A stretch of DNA of 7,285 bases. Source: Verrucomicrobiales bacterium. GTDB lineage: Bacteria; Verrucomicrobiota; Verrucomicrobiia; Limisphaerales; UBA1100. The translations under genes and the position numbers were made by a program. The notes beneath the pieces are model-generated. The model was given only the letters and a program-made list of their open reading frames with translations. It was not told the DNA's origin and made no database searches. Every line of letters begins with the position of its first letter. The first letter of the stretch is position 1. Where the stretch lies: NCBI GenBank assembly GCA_003517285.1, contig DPAW01000239.1:1-7285 (forward strand). The letters run 5' to 3'. Of this stretch, positions 1 to 6,355 are shown in pieces.

Positions 1-495
1 CGGCCCAATCGGCACCACTGTCCACAGGCAGCCGGGGGTTTCCCGAATGATCTTTGCCAGCTCCGCCACGCGTTTGTCACTGGTCAACCTCTTGGAATCC
101 TTGATGCCCTGCTCCTGCCAATGCCGCACCACCGCTTCATTCACATACACGCCCGCGACGACCAAGGGCCCAAAGAAATCGCCCTTGCCCGATTCATCCA
201 CCCCCAGTCGCGGACAAATGAAATCCGGATCAATCTCCGCCTCATACCCCAACCGGGCTTCCTTGAGGATTTCCGGCTCCAGCACGAACTCCACGAACTC
301 GCGTGTGCCTTTGCCCTGCACCAACAGTTTGCCGCTGGTGTAAAAGTTGACGTTTAATTTTTCGCGATGCCCAGCAAATCGCGTGTGCGGCACCGTACGC
401 ATTTCGTAATTATGCAACTGTAAATGCGCCTCCAACTGGGCCGCCTGGTCCTCGGTTAATTTACAGGTGTAGGAATTGAGCGCCCGTTCCGCCAT
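1..495 (-). CDS. rnhC: Ribonuclease HIII, N-terminal part (runs off left edge)
   Basis: RNase HIII cleaves the RNA strand of RNA/DNA hybrids in the cytoplasm. The visible 165 codons begin MAERALNSYTCKL. Residues about 5-85 look like the N-terminal substrate-binding extension (DUF3378, TBP-like) that separates RNase HIII from HII. The catalytic domain then opens with GVDESGKGDFFGP at residues 98-110, including the Asp-Glu pair at 100-101 and the GKG typical of HIII, followed by the conserved KDSKRL at 132-137. The rest of the catalytic domain, including the later acidic residues, lies beyond the window; family members are about 300 residues. The ATG (493-495) shares one base with the TAA of the upstream DUF1080 gene (TAATG), so translation is probably coupled and both genes lie on one transcript. 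RNase HIII is known from Firmicutes, Chlamydiae and some other bacteria, which fits a PVC host. The identification rests on clear motifs. Confidence 0.93.
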   Translation of the reverse strand, partial: MAERALNSYTCKLTEDQAAQLEAHLQLHNYEMRTVPHTRFAGHREKLNVNFYTSGKLLVQGKGTREFVEFVLEPEILKEARLGYEAEIDPDFICPRLGVDESGKGDFFGPLVVAGVYVNEAVVRHWQEQGIKDSKRLTSDKRVAELAKIIRETPGCLWTVVPIGP

Positions 496-1259
496 TACTT
501 CTTGTCCAACACCTTGATCTCCACCTTGCGAAACTCCACCGGATGACTCTCGGACTGCAGCGAGATGTAGCCCTCGCCTAGCGACAACTGTTTTCCTTTG
601 ATGAGTTTTTTTGCATCGCCATCGGCTGGATCATATTGCGGCTGGGTGTAGCGCATCACGCGTTCGCCGTTCACGAAATGCTCAATGACCTCAGCTCCGC
701 GTACTTCCACTTCCACGGTCACCCATTGATCACCTGGAAAGGTCTTGGACGCGCTACTGAAACAATGGCGTGTTTGCAGTTTGCCGTCCATCACCACGTT
801 TGTGCCCGGAGTGCAGAGATTGGCCGTGGTGCGTTTTCCTGTTTCCTTGCCGCCCAGCAACTGCACTTCAATGGACACCGGAAAATCCTGATTCACCGCC
901 ATGCTTTTGGGATCCTGACAATGCAGCATAATGCCGCTATTCCGCCAGGCCCAGCCGGGCCCGCCTTTCAACTGCTCCTCCACAAACCGGTACTCCAGCC
1001 GGATGCGGTAATGAGAAAACTTCTCCTTATAAAAGATGTGCCCGAACTGTTCATCGAATTGCTCGTACCCCTCGTAGCCCACTTTCATCAATCCATCCTC
1101 CACTCGAAAAGTGTTGTGCAGGTTCTTGCCCGCGGGCTGCCCTTTGATCTTAGGCGTCCAGCCATCCAGATTTTTGCCGTTGAAGATCGAAACCCATTCC
1201 GCCGTCCAGCCTGTGTTGGAACCAGCACACATCAGAGCCACTAAAAGAATTAAGCGCAT
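495..1259 (-). CDS. Exported DUF1080 (3-keto-disaccharide hydrolase family) protein
   Basis: This is a 254-residue secreted protein. Residues 1-19 form a signal peptide (MRLILLVALMCAG..., likely cut after WTA before EW). The mature part starts with VSIFNGKNLDGWTPK, the usual opening of DUF1080, a LamG/concanavalin-like beta-sandwich. Further family-like segments are RNSGIMLHCQDP, PVSIEVQLLGG and, near the end, GYISLQSESHPVEFRKVEIK. Members of this family are abundant in Verrucomicrobiota and Planctomycetota; some hydrolyse 3-keto-glycosides, so a role in periplasmic or extracellular carbohydrate breakdown is likely, but the substrate cannot be read from sequence. The frame stays open upstream to 1436, but the ATG at 1257-1259 is chosen because the signal peptide begins exactly there and a purine-rich AGGGG lies just before it. 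The stop overlaps the rnhC start by one base. Confidence 0.9.
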   Translation of the reverse strand: MRLILLVALMCAGSNTGWTAEWVSIFNGKNLDGWTPKIKGQPAGKNLHNTFRVEDGLMKVGYEGYEQFDEQFGHIFYKEKFSHYRIRLEYRFVEEQLKGGPGWAWRNSGIMLHCQDPKSMAVNQDFPVSIEVQLLGGKETGKRTTANLCTPGTNVVMDGKLQTRHCFSSASKTFPGDQWVTVEVEVRGAEVIEHFVNGERVMRYTQPQYDPADGDAKKLIKGKQLSLGEGYISLQSESHPVEFRKVEIKVLDKK

Positions 1260-1338
1260 GCCCCTGTCTACACCAGCCAACCGCCCATGCAACGGAAAAC
1301 ATTTTGACAACCCATTAACCGTACCCCAACGCTCGGCC

Positions 1339-2385
1339 GTGCCCCAGCCCCCTGCACAACGCAAAGCCCGCCGATTGGTGCCGCGACTCCTTTCGTGGTA
1401 TGGCAAGCATGCCCGCGATCTGCCCTGGCGGCGCACGCGCGATCCCTACGCCATCTGGATCTCTGAGATCATGCTCCAGCAAACGCAGGTAGCCACCGTG
1501 ATCCCGTATTGGGAACGCTGGATGCGCGCCCTGCCGACCGTGAACCATCTCGCCCGAGCCAAGCCTGAGCGCGTACTGAAACTCTGGGAAGGACTCGGCT
1601 ACTATTCGCGCGCCCGTAACCTACAGGCAGCCGCCCATCAAATCCTCAAGAATCATCAAGGTCAATTTCCAAACACCCCCGAGGCCATTCGCGCGCTGCC
1701 AGGCATTGGCCGTTACACCGCCGGTGCCATCAGCAGTATCGCTTTCAACCTCCCCGAGCCGATTGTGGATGGCAACGTGATCCGCATCCTCACCCGTCTG
1801 TTTGGCCGACGCGAAGATCCCAAAGCCAAGGTTCTGCAAAATGAACTTTGGTCATTGGCCGAAACCCTCGTGCGCAGCACCGAAGATTGCGCCGCGCTCA
1901 ACCAAGCTCTGATGGAACTCGGCGCCACCGTGTGCCATCCGCGCTCACCGAACTGCACGGACTGCCCCGTGAAACGCAGCTGTACGGCTCGCAAGGACAA
2001 CGCCACCCACCTCATACCCACTGCACCGCCCCGTGCTCGCACAGAAGCCCGGAGCATCGAGGTTTATTGGATCACCCGAGGAAACCGAATCCTGCTACAA
2101 AAACGGCCGAAAGGATTTCACAATGCCGGGTTTTGGGAACTTCCCAACAACGAAACCGGCCCCGGCATTCCGCAGCCGCCCCAATCTGAGCCTCTCACCA
2201 CCGTACGGCACACGATTACCAAGTACCGCATCCAACTCATGGCTTACGCCGTTGACAAGTCCCGTGCCCTCAAGGGCCGCTGGTGCCGTCGGGACGAATT
2301 GGAGTCTCTTCCCATTACCGCCGCGCACCGAAAACTTTTGCGGCAATTGCCTGCGCTTAACGAGGCAGCAAAAACAACTGCGTAA
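1339..2385 (+). CDS. mutY: A/G-specific adenine DNA glycosylase MutY
   Basis: MutY removes adenine mispaired with 8-oxoguanine, the last step of GO base-excision repair. From this start the protein has 348 residues, close to E. coli MutY (350). Visible landmarks are LPWRRTRDPYAIW, EIMLQQTQVATVIPYWERW with the catalytic Glu at about 43, GLGYYSRARN, the helix-hairpin-helix LPGIGRYTAGAI, and VDGNVIRI with the catalytic Asp at about 144. The [4Fe-4S] ligands are Cys 199, 206, 209 and 215, spaced C-X6-C-X2-C-X5-C. The C-terminal part (ILLQKRPKGFHNAGFWELPN, then TTVRHTITKY) is the NUDIX-like 8-oxoG recognition domain. Start choice: the GTG at 1339 gives normal length and leaves 79 bp to the divergent DUF1080 gene. 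An in-frame ATG at 1258 would add 27 residues but would overlap that gene's own start codon. Neither has a clear Shine-Dalgarno. The 3' end overlaps the convergent CAP gene by 29 bp. Confidence 0.94.
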   Translation: MPQPPAQRKARRLVPRLLSWYGKHARDLPWRRTRDPYAIWISEIMLQQTQVATVIPYWERWMRALPTVNHLARAKPERVLKLWEGLGYYSRARNLQAAAHQILKNHQGQFPNTPEAIRALPGIGRYTAGAISSIAFNLPEPIVDGNVIRILTRLFGRREDPKAKVLQNELWSLAETLVRSTEDCAALNQALMELGATVCHPRSPNCTDCPVKRSCTARKDNATHLIPTAPPRARTEARSIEVYWITRGNRILLQKRPKGFHNAGFWELPNNETGPGIPQPPQSEPLTTVRHTITKYRIQLMAYAVDKSRALKGRWCRRDELESLPITAAHRKLLRQLPALNEAAKTTA

Positions 2386-2881
2386 AATAGTAGCGGCCGT
2401 TGGAACTCTTGGCGACCGCAAGACCGGTATGAGTGAAGCGGGAATCCTCCATGGCCTGCCGATGTTTGTGGCTGTTTAACCACGAGTTAAACGCCCGCGC
2501 CGCCGGATCGGCGTTACCGTAATTGTACCCCAAATTTTCCGCCACCGTCCGGTAAGGCATGAAACGGCCAATGGCCGTGGCGCGTTGTTTGAACCCCTGA
2601 TGACTGAACGCCCCGCCTTGGGCCATGCGCGCACTGTGTCGCCGAGCCACGCGGGAAATACGAGTGTCCAAGGACAGCTGAGTCATTCCCAGCGAAGCCC
2701 GCTGCGCGTTGACCCGATCGTGCGCCCGCCGAACAAGCAGTTCCAATTCAGCAGCATCTTCATGCGGTTGCAGCACGGGATCAATTATCCGCAACTCACC
2801 AGCACCAGTCGGCCCTGCACAACCGTCGGCCCACAGGAGCAGGCTGAAGAGCAAACTAACGCTGATGGATTTCAATGTCAT
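2357..2881 (-). CDS. Exported CAP/SCP-domain protein
   Basis: This is a 174-residue protein of the CAP (SCP/PR-1, CAP bacterial) superfamily. Residues 1-20 (MTLKSISVSLLFSLLLWADG) are a signal peptide. Cys21 follows Ala-Asp-Gly, a poor lipobox, so lipidation is possible but unproven. The CAP domain covers about 48-174: HSARMAQGGAFSHQGF with His94, VAENLGYN with Glu115, AFNSWLNSHKHRQAM with His138 and His140, and a final FTHTGLAVAKSSNGRYYFTQLFL carrying His151. His94, Glu115 and one of the later His residues are the usual cavity residues. The biochemical role of bacterial CAP proteins is mostly unknown; envelope or secreted functions are assumed. Its ATG lies 26 bp inside the end of the upstream GYF_2 gene and lacks a clear Shine-Dalgarno, which suggests translational coupling. 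The frame is open upstream to 2929, but the signal peptide starts at this Met. Its last 29 bp overlap mutY tail to tail. Confidence 0.85.
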   Translation of the reverse strand: MTLKSISVSLLFSLLLWADGCAGPTGAGELRIIDPVLQPHEDAAELELLVRRAHDRVNAQRASLGMTQLSLDTRISRVARRHSARMAQGGAFSHQGFKQRATAIGRFMPYRTVAENLGYNYGNADPAARAFNSWLNSHKHRQAMEDSRFTHTGLAVAKSSNGRYYFTQLFLLPR

Positions 2882-3344
2882 TGATGTTGAAATAATCCAC
2901 GCGCTTATCCCTGCGCACGCCATCGACATCCACCTGAATCACGCAATGATCCCCCTCCGTTTTTGCGACGCGATAAAGGGCATACTCTTCACCGGTTCGC
3001 ACCCGCATAAAAAGCTGCTCGGTTTGCCCCTCTGGATTGAGTTTGAGAAATCGCGCCAGCTCGGTTTGGAAAAATTTTTTATTAAACTTGATGGTCGCAT
3101 TGCTGTAGCTGGCAAGCACCACTGGCCCCGCCGGGGCAGCCGAAGGCGGTGGAGGTGGGGGAGGCGTGTCAGTTGCGCCACCGCCAATCATACCTGGCAC
3201 CTGCACCACCGGCATCCAATTTGCGCAGCCTTCATACCAAGCCTGATCGGTAGGCAGGATTTGGCCGCGCTTCAAATACTCGCGCGCTTCCTCAAGGGGA
3301 TACGGCCCGAAAGCTTGCCCATCCCGATTGAAATGCAGCAACAT
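2856..3344 (-). CDS. GYF_2-domain protein with proline linker and unassigned C-terminal domain
   Basis: This is a 162-residue protein with no signal peptide from this start. Residues 1-52 form a GYF_2 domain (MLLHFNRDGQAFGPYPLEEA, then YLKRGQILPTDQAWYEGCANWMPV), a small fold thought to bind proline-rich peptides or other proteins. A Pro run (PPPPPPP) around 59-65 makes a linker. Residues about 76-162 form a separate unassigned domain (SYSNATIKFNKKFFQTELARF ... DYFNINDIEIHQR) that I do not recognise. The frame is open to a GTG at 3422, whose extra 26 residues contain a lipobox-like LAGC, but too near the N-terminus for a normal signal peptide. ATG 3344 matches the usual GYF_2 domain start, so it is preferred. 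The gene overlaps the downstream CAP gene by 26 bp, so the two are probably co-expressed. GYF_2 proteins with Pro-rich linkers are common in PVC bacteria, but specific partners are not known. Confidence 0.8.
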   Translation of the reverse strand: MLLHFNRDGQAFGPYPLEEAREYLKRGQILPTDQAWYEGCANWMPVVQVPGMIGGGATDTPPPPPPPSAAPAGPVVLASYSNATIKFNKKFFQTELARFLKLNPEGQTEQLFMRVRTGEEYALYRVAKTEGDHCVIQVDVDGVRRDKRVDYFNINDIEIHQR

Positions 3345-3472
3345 GCAGGGATTCTGCGGCGGGAACGTGGGGATGGCAAACGGAAACAGCCCCGGAAAAC
3401 AGCCGGCCAACACGCTGCCCACGAATCAATTGAGCATCGACAGCCCGAGGCTTTTTTGATAGATATTCGGAC

Positions 3473-3781
3473 ATGAAGTCCCGTGCCTTTTCACTAACAG
3501 TGGTGGCGTGTCTACTCATAGTAACACCAAGTGAAGCCCGTGAACGGCTTAAGGATGGATCCACCGAGGCGATGATGGCTGAGGCCGTCGTCCGCCCTTT
3601 GAGTCTCGCAGGCACTGTTTTGGGCGGCGCGATGTACGTCATTACCTGGCCATTTGCCAAGCTGGGAAAGGCGGATACCGCCGAAGCCAAAAGGCATTTA
3701 CTGGACAAACCTTACGAAGCAACCTTCAAGCGGCCGCTCGGCGATTTCAAGCGCTTGAAGGAAATCAAAGAGGAACGTTAA
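3473..3781 (+). CDS. Small exported protein, conserved hypothetical
   Basis: This is a 102-residue protein. Residues 1-22 are a signal peptide (MKSRAFSLTVVACLLIVTPSEA, cut likely after SEA). The body has the pattern VVRPLSLAGTVLGGAMYVITWPFAKLG at about 39-65, with a hydrophobic stretch that could be a membrane segment or hairpin, then a tail with TFKRPLGDFKRLKE. From memory this VRP..AGT.LG...F....PF..LG......A......P...TF.RPLG.F pattern belongs to a family of short exported proteins of unknown function found in several proteobacteria and other phyla, sometimes misnamed as transporters; a profile search would be needed to confirm this. The ATG at 3473 is chosen because it directly precedes the signal peptide. 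The gene is 9 bp upstream of the DUF4190-like gene on the same strand, so the two probably form an operon. Confidence 0.72.
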   Translation: MKSRAFSLTVVACLLIVTPSEARERLKDGSTEAMMAEAVVRPLSLAGTVLGGAMYVITWPFAKLGKADTAEAKRHLLDKPYEATFKRPLGDFKRLKEIKEER

Positions 3782-3790
3782 ACGGTGGTT

Positions 3791-4162
3791 ATGCCTGAAT
3801 CATCCCGCATGGAAGAGAAACTCCAAGTGGATCGCAGCGAAGAGCCGGCCGCGTTTGAATCCAACCAATCCAACGCACACAGTGAGTCGCCCCGGACCAG
3901 TGTGCTGGCAATCCTGTGCGTGTTCTGCGCTTCATTAGGTTTTTTCCTACTGCCGGCGATTGCAGCCGTGCCGTTGGGTGTCGGAGCCTTGCGCGCCATT
4001 GACGCCAGCGAAGACCGTTTGCGCGGCCGGCATCTGGCGGTGGTGGGATTGTGCGTGTCGGTGGTTGCCTTATCCCTATGGTTCCTGTTCTTCACAGTGA
4101 CTTGGGCAGGCGTGAACCTAGTTAGCGGTTTGCTCGAAACGCTGATGGCGCCTTTTAATTGA
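3791..4162 (+). CDS. DUF4190-like small membrane protein
   Basis: This is a 123-residue integral membrane protein. Residues 1-36 are hydrophilic and rich in Glu, Ser and Asn. Two hydrophobic segments follow: SVLAILCVFCASLGFFLLPA, running on through IAAVPLGVGALRAI (about 37-70), and HLAVVGLCVSVVALSLWFLF (about 83-102). The small charged loop between them (DASEDRLRGR) and the Gly/Ala-rich helix ends resemble DUF4190, a two-helix domain often attached to GYF_2 or other cytoplasmic modules. The function is unknown. ATG 3791 is chosen; a GTG at 3785 would add two residues, and an ATG eight codons downstream is possible. Only 9 bp separate it from the preceding gene, so co-transcription is likely. 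It ends 2 bp before the stop of the opposing sigma-partner gene. Confidence 0.78.
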   Translation: MPESSRMEEKLQVDRSEEPAAFESNQSNAHSESPRTSVLAILCVFCASLGFFLLPAIAAVPLGVGALRAIDASEDRLRGRHLAVVGLCVSVVALSLWFLFFTVTWAGVNLVSGLLETLMAPFN

Positions 4163-4164
4163 AG

Positions 4165-5496
4165 CTACTTGCGGCTGCCGTTGAGCGCCTTTTTATCAGC
4201 CGGAACCTCGGCAGCAGCAGCCTGATAGGCGTTCAGCGGGAAATTCTCCTTACCAATCCGGGCATTGCCCAGAACGCGTAAATTACGAACCGCTTGCCGG
4301 CTTCGGTTGAGAGCGCTTTGGGTTTCCTGTTTGACCATCTTCTTCTTGGCCTTTTCAGCCACCTCCGTGTTGCCGCCGGCAGAGGGCTTGGGTAGAGTTA
4401 TTCGGCGGGGAGGTAATCCAGTGTTCGGATCCGCCTGCATTCTCACGTCAGCGGTCGCAGCCCGTTTGTGCGGCCACGCCTGACCAGTGAGTTGATGATC
4501 CAGGGTCGCTTCGATCACCACCACTTGCCGCAGGGTGTTGTTCGTGCCGCGTGCCCGGAAATAAAACTGACCGACCGGCGGGGCCACAGCCAAGGCCTTG
4601 GCGGGTTGGCCTGGTTGATTCAATTGATTAAGACCTTTGGCCGGCACCGCATTTAGGGCAATCGACGCATTGGGTGCGGGCGGTGCTCCCGAATCCACGC
4701 CACCACCGGCCGACGCGGAATCCGCTGCAGCATACGATTCCTCATTGATCACCTGACCGGTGTAGACCGAGCCATCTTGATCCAGAATACGCACTTCCTG
4801 CCCTTGCCGTTCGATTTGGAAATTCGCCAACACAGCCGTGGGCAAATCCCGCTTCTGGTTGCGGGCGGCAGCCTCGTCTGGACGCTGCTGAAAGTTTTGC
4901 CGCAGCTCAGCGAGATTCTTGTAAAACGTGGGATTCACTTGGCGCACCACGGTCGTAAAAGCACCGCCAGGCGCAGCACGCATGGATGCTTCGCCCGATG
5001 CGACGGTTGGGCGAGGCACCACGGGCGAGATAGCCTCGGGCTGAGCCGAAGCCGGTACGGTTGCCGCGCGTAAATTCATGTTTTGCCCTTGGGCCTTGGC
5101 TTCGGGCAGGGCAGAAAAACCTGCCGGCTCAGCTTCCAAAGCATTCGCTGCCTCGGCCCGCGCTTCTTCGGGCGCCTCATCGCCCACGGAAGCCGCAGCC
5201 ATATCCGTGGCTCCAGCCGGACGGGAATTACCAAGATCCAGTGAGATCACAATGGCCACGGCACCCACCGCGCCGGCGAGAGTCCACGTCCACCATGCAG
5301 ACCAGCCACCTTCAGCGGCCACTTCTGACACGCCGTTTTTCTGTGGGTACACACGGTTCACTTCCCCCTGCAACAGCGTGCGGGTGGCTTCGTCCAACTC
5401 AATCGGCTTATCCAGTTCCTGACGGCGTTTTTCGGCGTAGGCCTCCAGCCAGGGCTCGATTGGATCGGGCTTTGGGTTGTTCGGTTTTTCCGACAT
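4165..5496 (-). CDS. Single-span membrane protein, putative anti-sigma partner
   Basis: This is a 443-residue protein in the position usually held by an anti-sigma factor. Residues 1-65 are hydrophilic and should be cytoplasmic (MSEKPNNPKPDPIEPWLEAY ... LLQGEVNRVYPQ). A single transmembrane helix spans about 66-87 (SAWWTWTLAGAVGAVAIVIS). The remaining ~355 residues would be outside the inner membrane. They begin with an Ala/Pro/Glu-rich low-complexity stretch and contain two more ordered parts: about 195-250, around LPTAVLANFQIERQGQEVRI and DGSVYTGQV, and about 315-355, around FYFRARGTNNTLRQVVVIEA. I believe similar segments occur in sigma-linked proteins of Verrucomicrobiota, but cannot check. 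No zinc-binding HxxxCxxC anti-sigma motif is present, so the anti-sigma role is inferred from position, topology and a cytoplasmic N-terminus. The gap to the sigma gene stop is 3 bp, with a strong Shine-Dalgarno. Confidence 0.75.
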   Translation of the reverse strand: MSEKPNNPKPDPIEPWLEAYAEKRRQELDKPIELDEATRTLLQGEVNRVYPQKNGVSEVAAEGGWSAWWTWTLAGAVGAVAIVISLDLGNSRPAGATDMAAASVGDEAPEEARAEAANALEAEPAGFSALPEAKAQGQNMNLRAATVPASAQPEAISPVVPRPTVASGEASMRAAPGGAFTTVVRQVNPTFYKNLAELRQNFQQRPDEAAARNQKRDLPTAVLANFQIERQGQEVRILDQDGSVYTGQVINEESYAAADSASAGGGVDSGAPPAPNASIALNAVPAKGLNQLNQPGQPAKALAVAPPVGQFYFRARGTNNTLRQVVVIEATLDHQLTGQAWPHKRAATADVRMQADPNTGLPPRRITLPKPSAGGNTEVAEKAKKKMVKQETQSALNRSRQAVRNLRVLGNARIGKENFPLNAYQAAAAEVPADKKALNGSRK

Positions 5497-5499
5497 TCC

Positions 5500-6126
5500 T
5501 TATCCTTTAGACGGCAAAACGCCGGTTTCCTCCCGGGAAAATATTCGGCGTAGCACAGTTTCGAGTTTGCCCCGGCATTTGCTGAGGCGGGAACTCACGG
5601 TTTTTTCGTTCAAATCCAGTTCGGTACTGATCTCCTGATAATTCAAATCACCAAAATATCTCAGCTCCAAAATTTCCTGACAGGGCCCACCTAGCTCGTG
5701 CAATGCTTCCCCCACCAGTCGCCATTTTTCATCGCGCATCATCTCGCCATCGGGCGAAGGCAGGGTACTGGCCGGATCAATCAGCCGGTTGCCCTCCTCA
5801 TCCTCAGCTTGCAGTGACAACGGCACTTGGCCACCACCGCGTTTGGCCGCGACTTGTTTGGCGCGGTAATCTCTCGCCTTGTTAGCCGCAATACGAAACA
5901 GCCAGGTTTGCAACCGGCTCTTGCCACCAAATCGATCGAGATTTTTGACCACAGAGAGAAACACCTCCTGACACACCTCGTCGCAATCCTCACGCGTGAA
6001 GGTACTGGAGAGTTGGAACACATAACGCCCCACTGCCGCATAATGCTCGGCAAAGAGCTCATCCCACGCATCAGGCTCACCGGCCTGACAGCGCTGGATC
6101 AACTCTCGTTCCAAGGCCACATCCAT
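5500..6126 (-). CDS. ECF-type RNA polymerase sigma factor
   Basis: This is a 208-residue sigma-70 family factor with only regions 2 and 4, the ECF layout. Region 2 is about 19-87: WDELFAEHYAAVGRYVFQL, CDEVCQEVFLSVVKNLDRFG, then the -10 binding helix SRLQTWLFRIAANKARDY. An acidic linker follows (about 100-135). Region 4 is about 142-192: ELGGPCQEILELRYFGDLNY, then the helix-turn-helix QEISTELDLNEKTVSSRLSK. The protein redirects RNA polymerase to a small set of promoters, probably including its own. ATG 6126 is used; a TTG at 6135 would add three residues, and neither has an obvious Shine-Dalgarno. The ATG shares a base with the stop of a possible upstream ORF (TGATG). The putative anti-sigma gene follows after 3 bp. 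The specific ECF subgroup cannot be named from sequence alone. Confidence 0.92.
   Translation of the reverse strand: MDVALERELIQRCQAGEPDAWDELFAEHYAAVGRYVFQLSSTFTREDCDEVCQEVFLSVVKNLDRFGGKSRLQTWLFRIAANKARDYRAKQVAAKRGGGQVPLSLQAEDEEGNRLIDPASTLPSPDGEMMRDEKWRLVGEALHELGGPCQEILELRYFGDLNYQEISTELDLNEKTVSSRLSKCRGKLETVLRRIFSREETGVLPSKG
5503..5508 (-). promoter_or_regulatory. Ribosome binding site of the sigma-partner gene
   Basis: Reading on the minus strand, AAAGGA sits 6 nt before the ATG at 5496, inside the last codons of the sigma gene. It is the clearest Shine-Dalgarno sequence in the window and supports this start. Translation of the partner probably follows directly on sigma translation. Confidence 0.65.
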
Positions 6127-6338
6127 CAACGCCAATTTAAACTGTGATAGTTGAACAATCCAGCATGTAAAAAAGGGAGGACGTCATAGGGATATCCGTC
6201 CATTTGAGATGTCTTTAGAACAACCCATGATTTTGACTGGCCCTGACCCTTGGTCTCCTCATTCACCCAATGCTCCACTAACGACGCATCCAACCGCACC
6301 CACGCCCCCTGAAGAGTAAATCCCGGAGTCGGCGGCAT
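6126..6338 (-). CDS. Possible small leader ORF upstream of the sigma gene
   Basis: This is a 70-codon frame starting MPPTPGFTLQGAWVRLDASL and ending HSLNWR. It resembles nothing I recognise. For it: AAGAGGT (6349-6355, minus strand) lies 10 nt before the ATG; its TGA overlaps the sigma ATG by one base (TGATG), the same arrangement as the stop/start overlap between the DUF1080 gene and rnhC; and the first 34 codons have G or C in the third position in about 71% of cases. Against it: the last 36 codons drop to about 36%, the protein lacks any domain or membrane segment, and the frame lies in a lower-GC spacer. It may be a real small protein, a regulatory leader peptide whose translation controls the sigma gene, the decayed end of an older gene, or chance. 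Low confidence. Confidence 0.25.
   Translation of the reverse strand: MPPTPGFTLQGAWVRLDASLVEHWVNEETKGQGQSKSWVVLKTSQMDGYPYDVLPFLHAGLFNYHSLNWR
6144..6171 (-). promoter_or_regulatory. Candidate promoter of the sigma operon
   Basis: On the minus strand, TTTACA (6166-6171; five of six matches to TTGACA) is followed after 16 nt by TATCAC (6144-6149; four of six to TATAAT), placing a start of transcription about 12 nt before the sigma ATG. This is a visual match only. It overlaps the possible leader ORF, so if that ORF is real a second promoter farther upstream would be required. Confidence 0.25.
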
Positions 6339-6355
6339 AGTTTATTTTACCTCTT

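Noticed and set aside
636..1244. 202-codon plus-strand frame
   Set aside because: It lies entirely antisense to the DUF1080 gene, whose domain and signal peptide are clear; the translation is His/Leu-rich with no recognisable domain.
1260..1436. 59-residue N-terminal extension of the DUF1080 frame
   Set aside because: It is Arg-rich, overlaps mutY coding sequence, and would bury the signal peptide that begins at the ATG at 1259.
3442..3457. Terminator-like AGCC-CGA-GGCT followed by T residues on the plus strand
   Set aside because: The stem is only 4 bp, no plus-strand gene ends nearby (mutY ends at 2385), and it sits just upstream of a start codon.
2709..3476. 255-codon plus-strand frame ending in an ATGA overlap with the gene at 3473
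   Set aside because: It is antisense to the GYF_2 and CAP genes; the product is Arg/His-rich and non-domain-like, as expected for the shadow of a GC-rich gene. The overlap with the next start is taken as coincidence.
5061..5510. Plus-strand frames of 149 and 114 codons across the sigma-partner gene
   Set aside because: They mirror Ala/Pro-rich coding sequence on the minus strand and have Arg/Pro-rich, domainless products.
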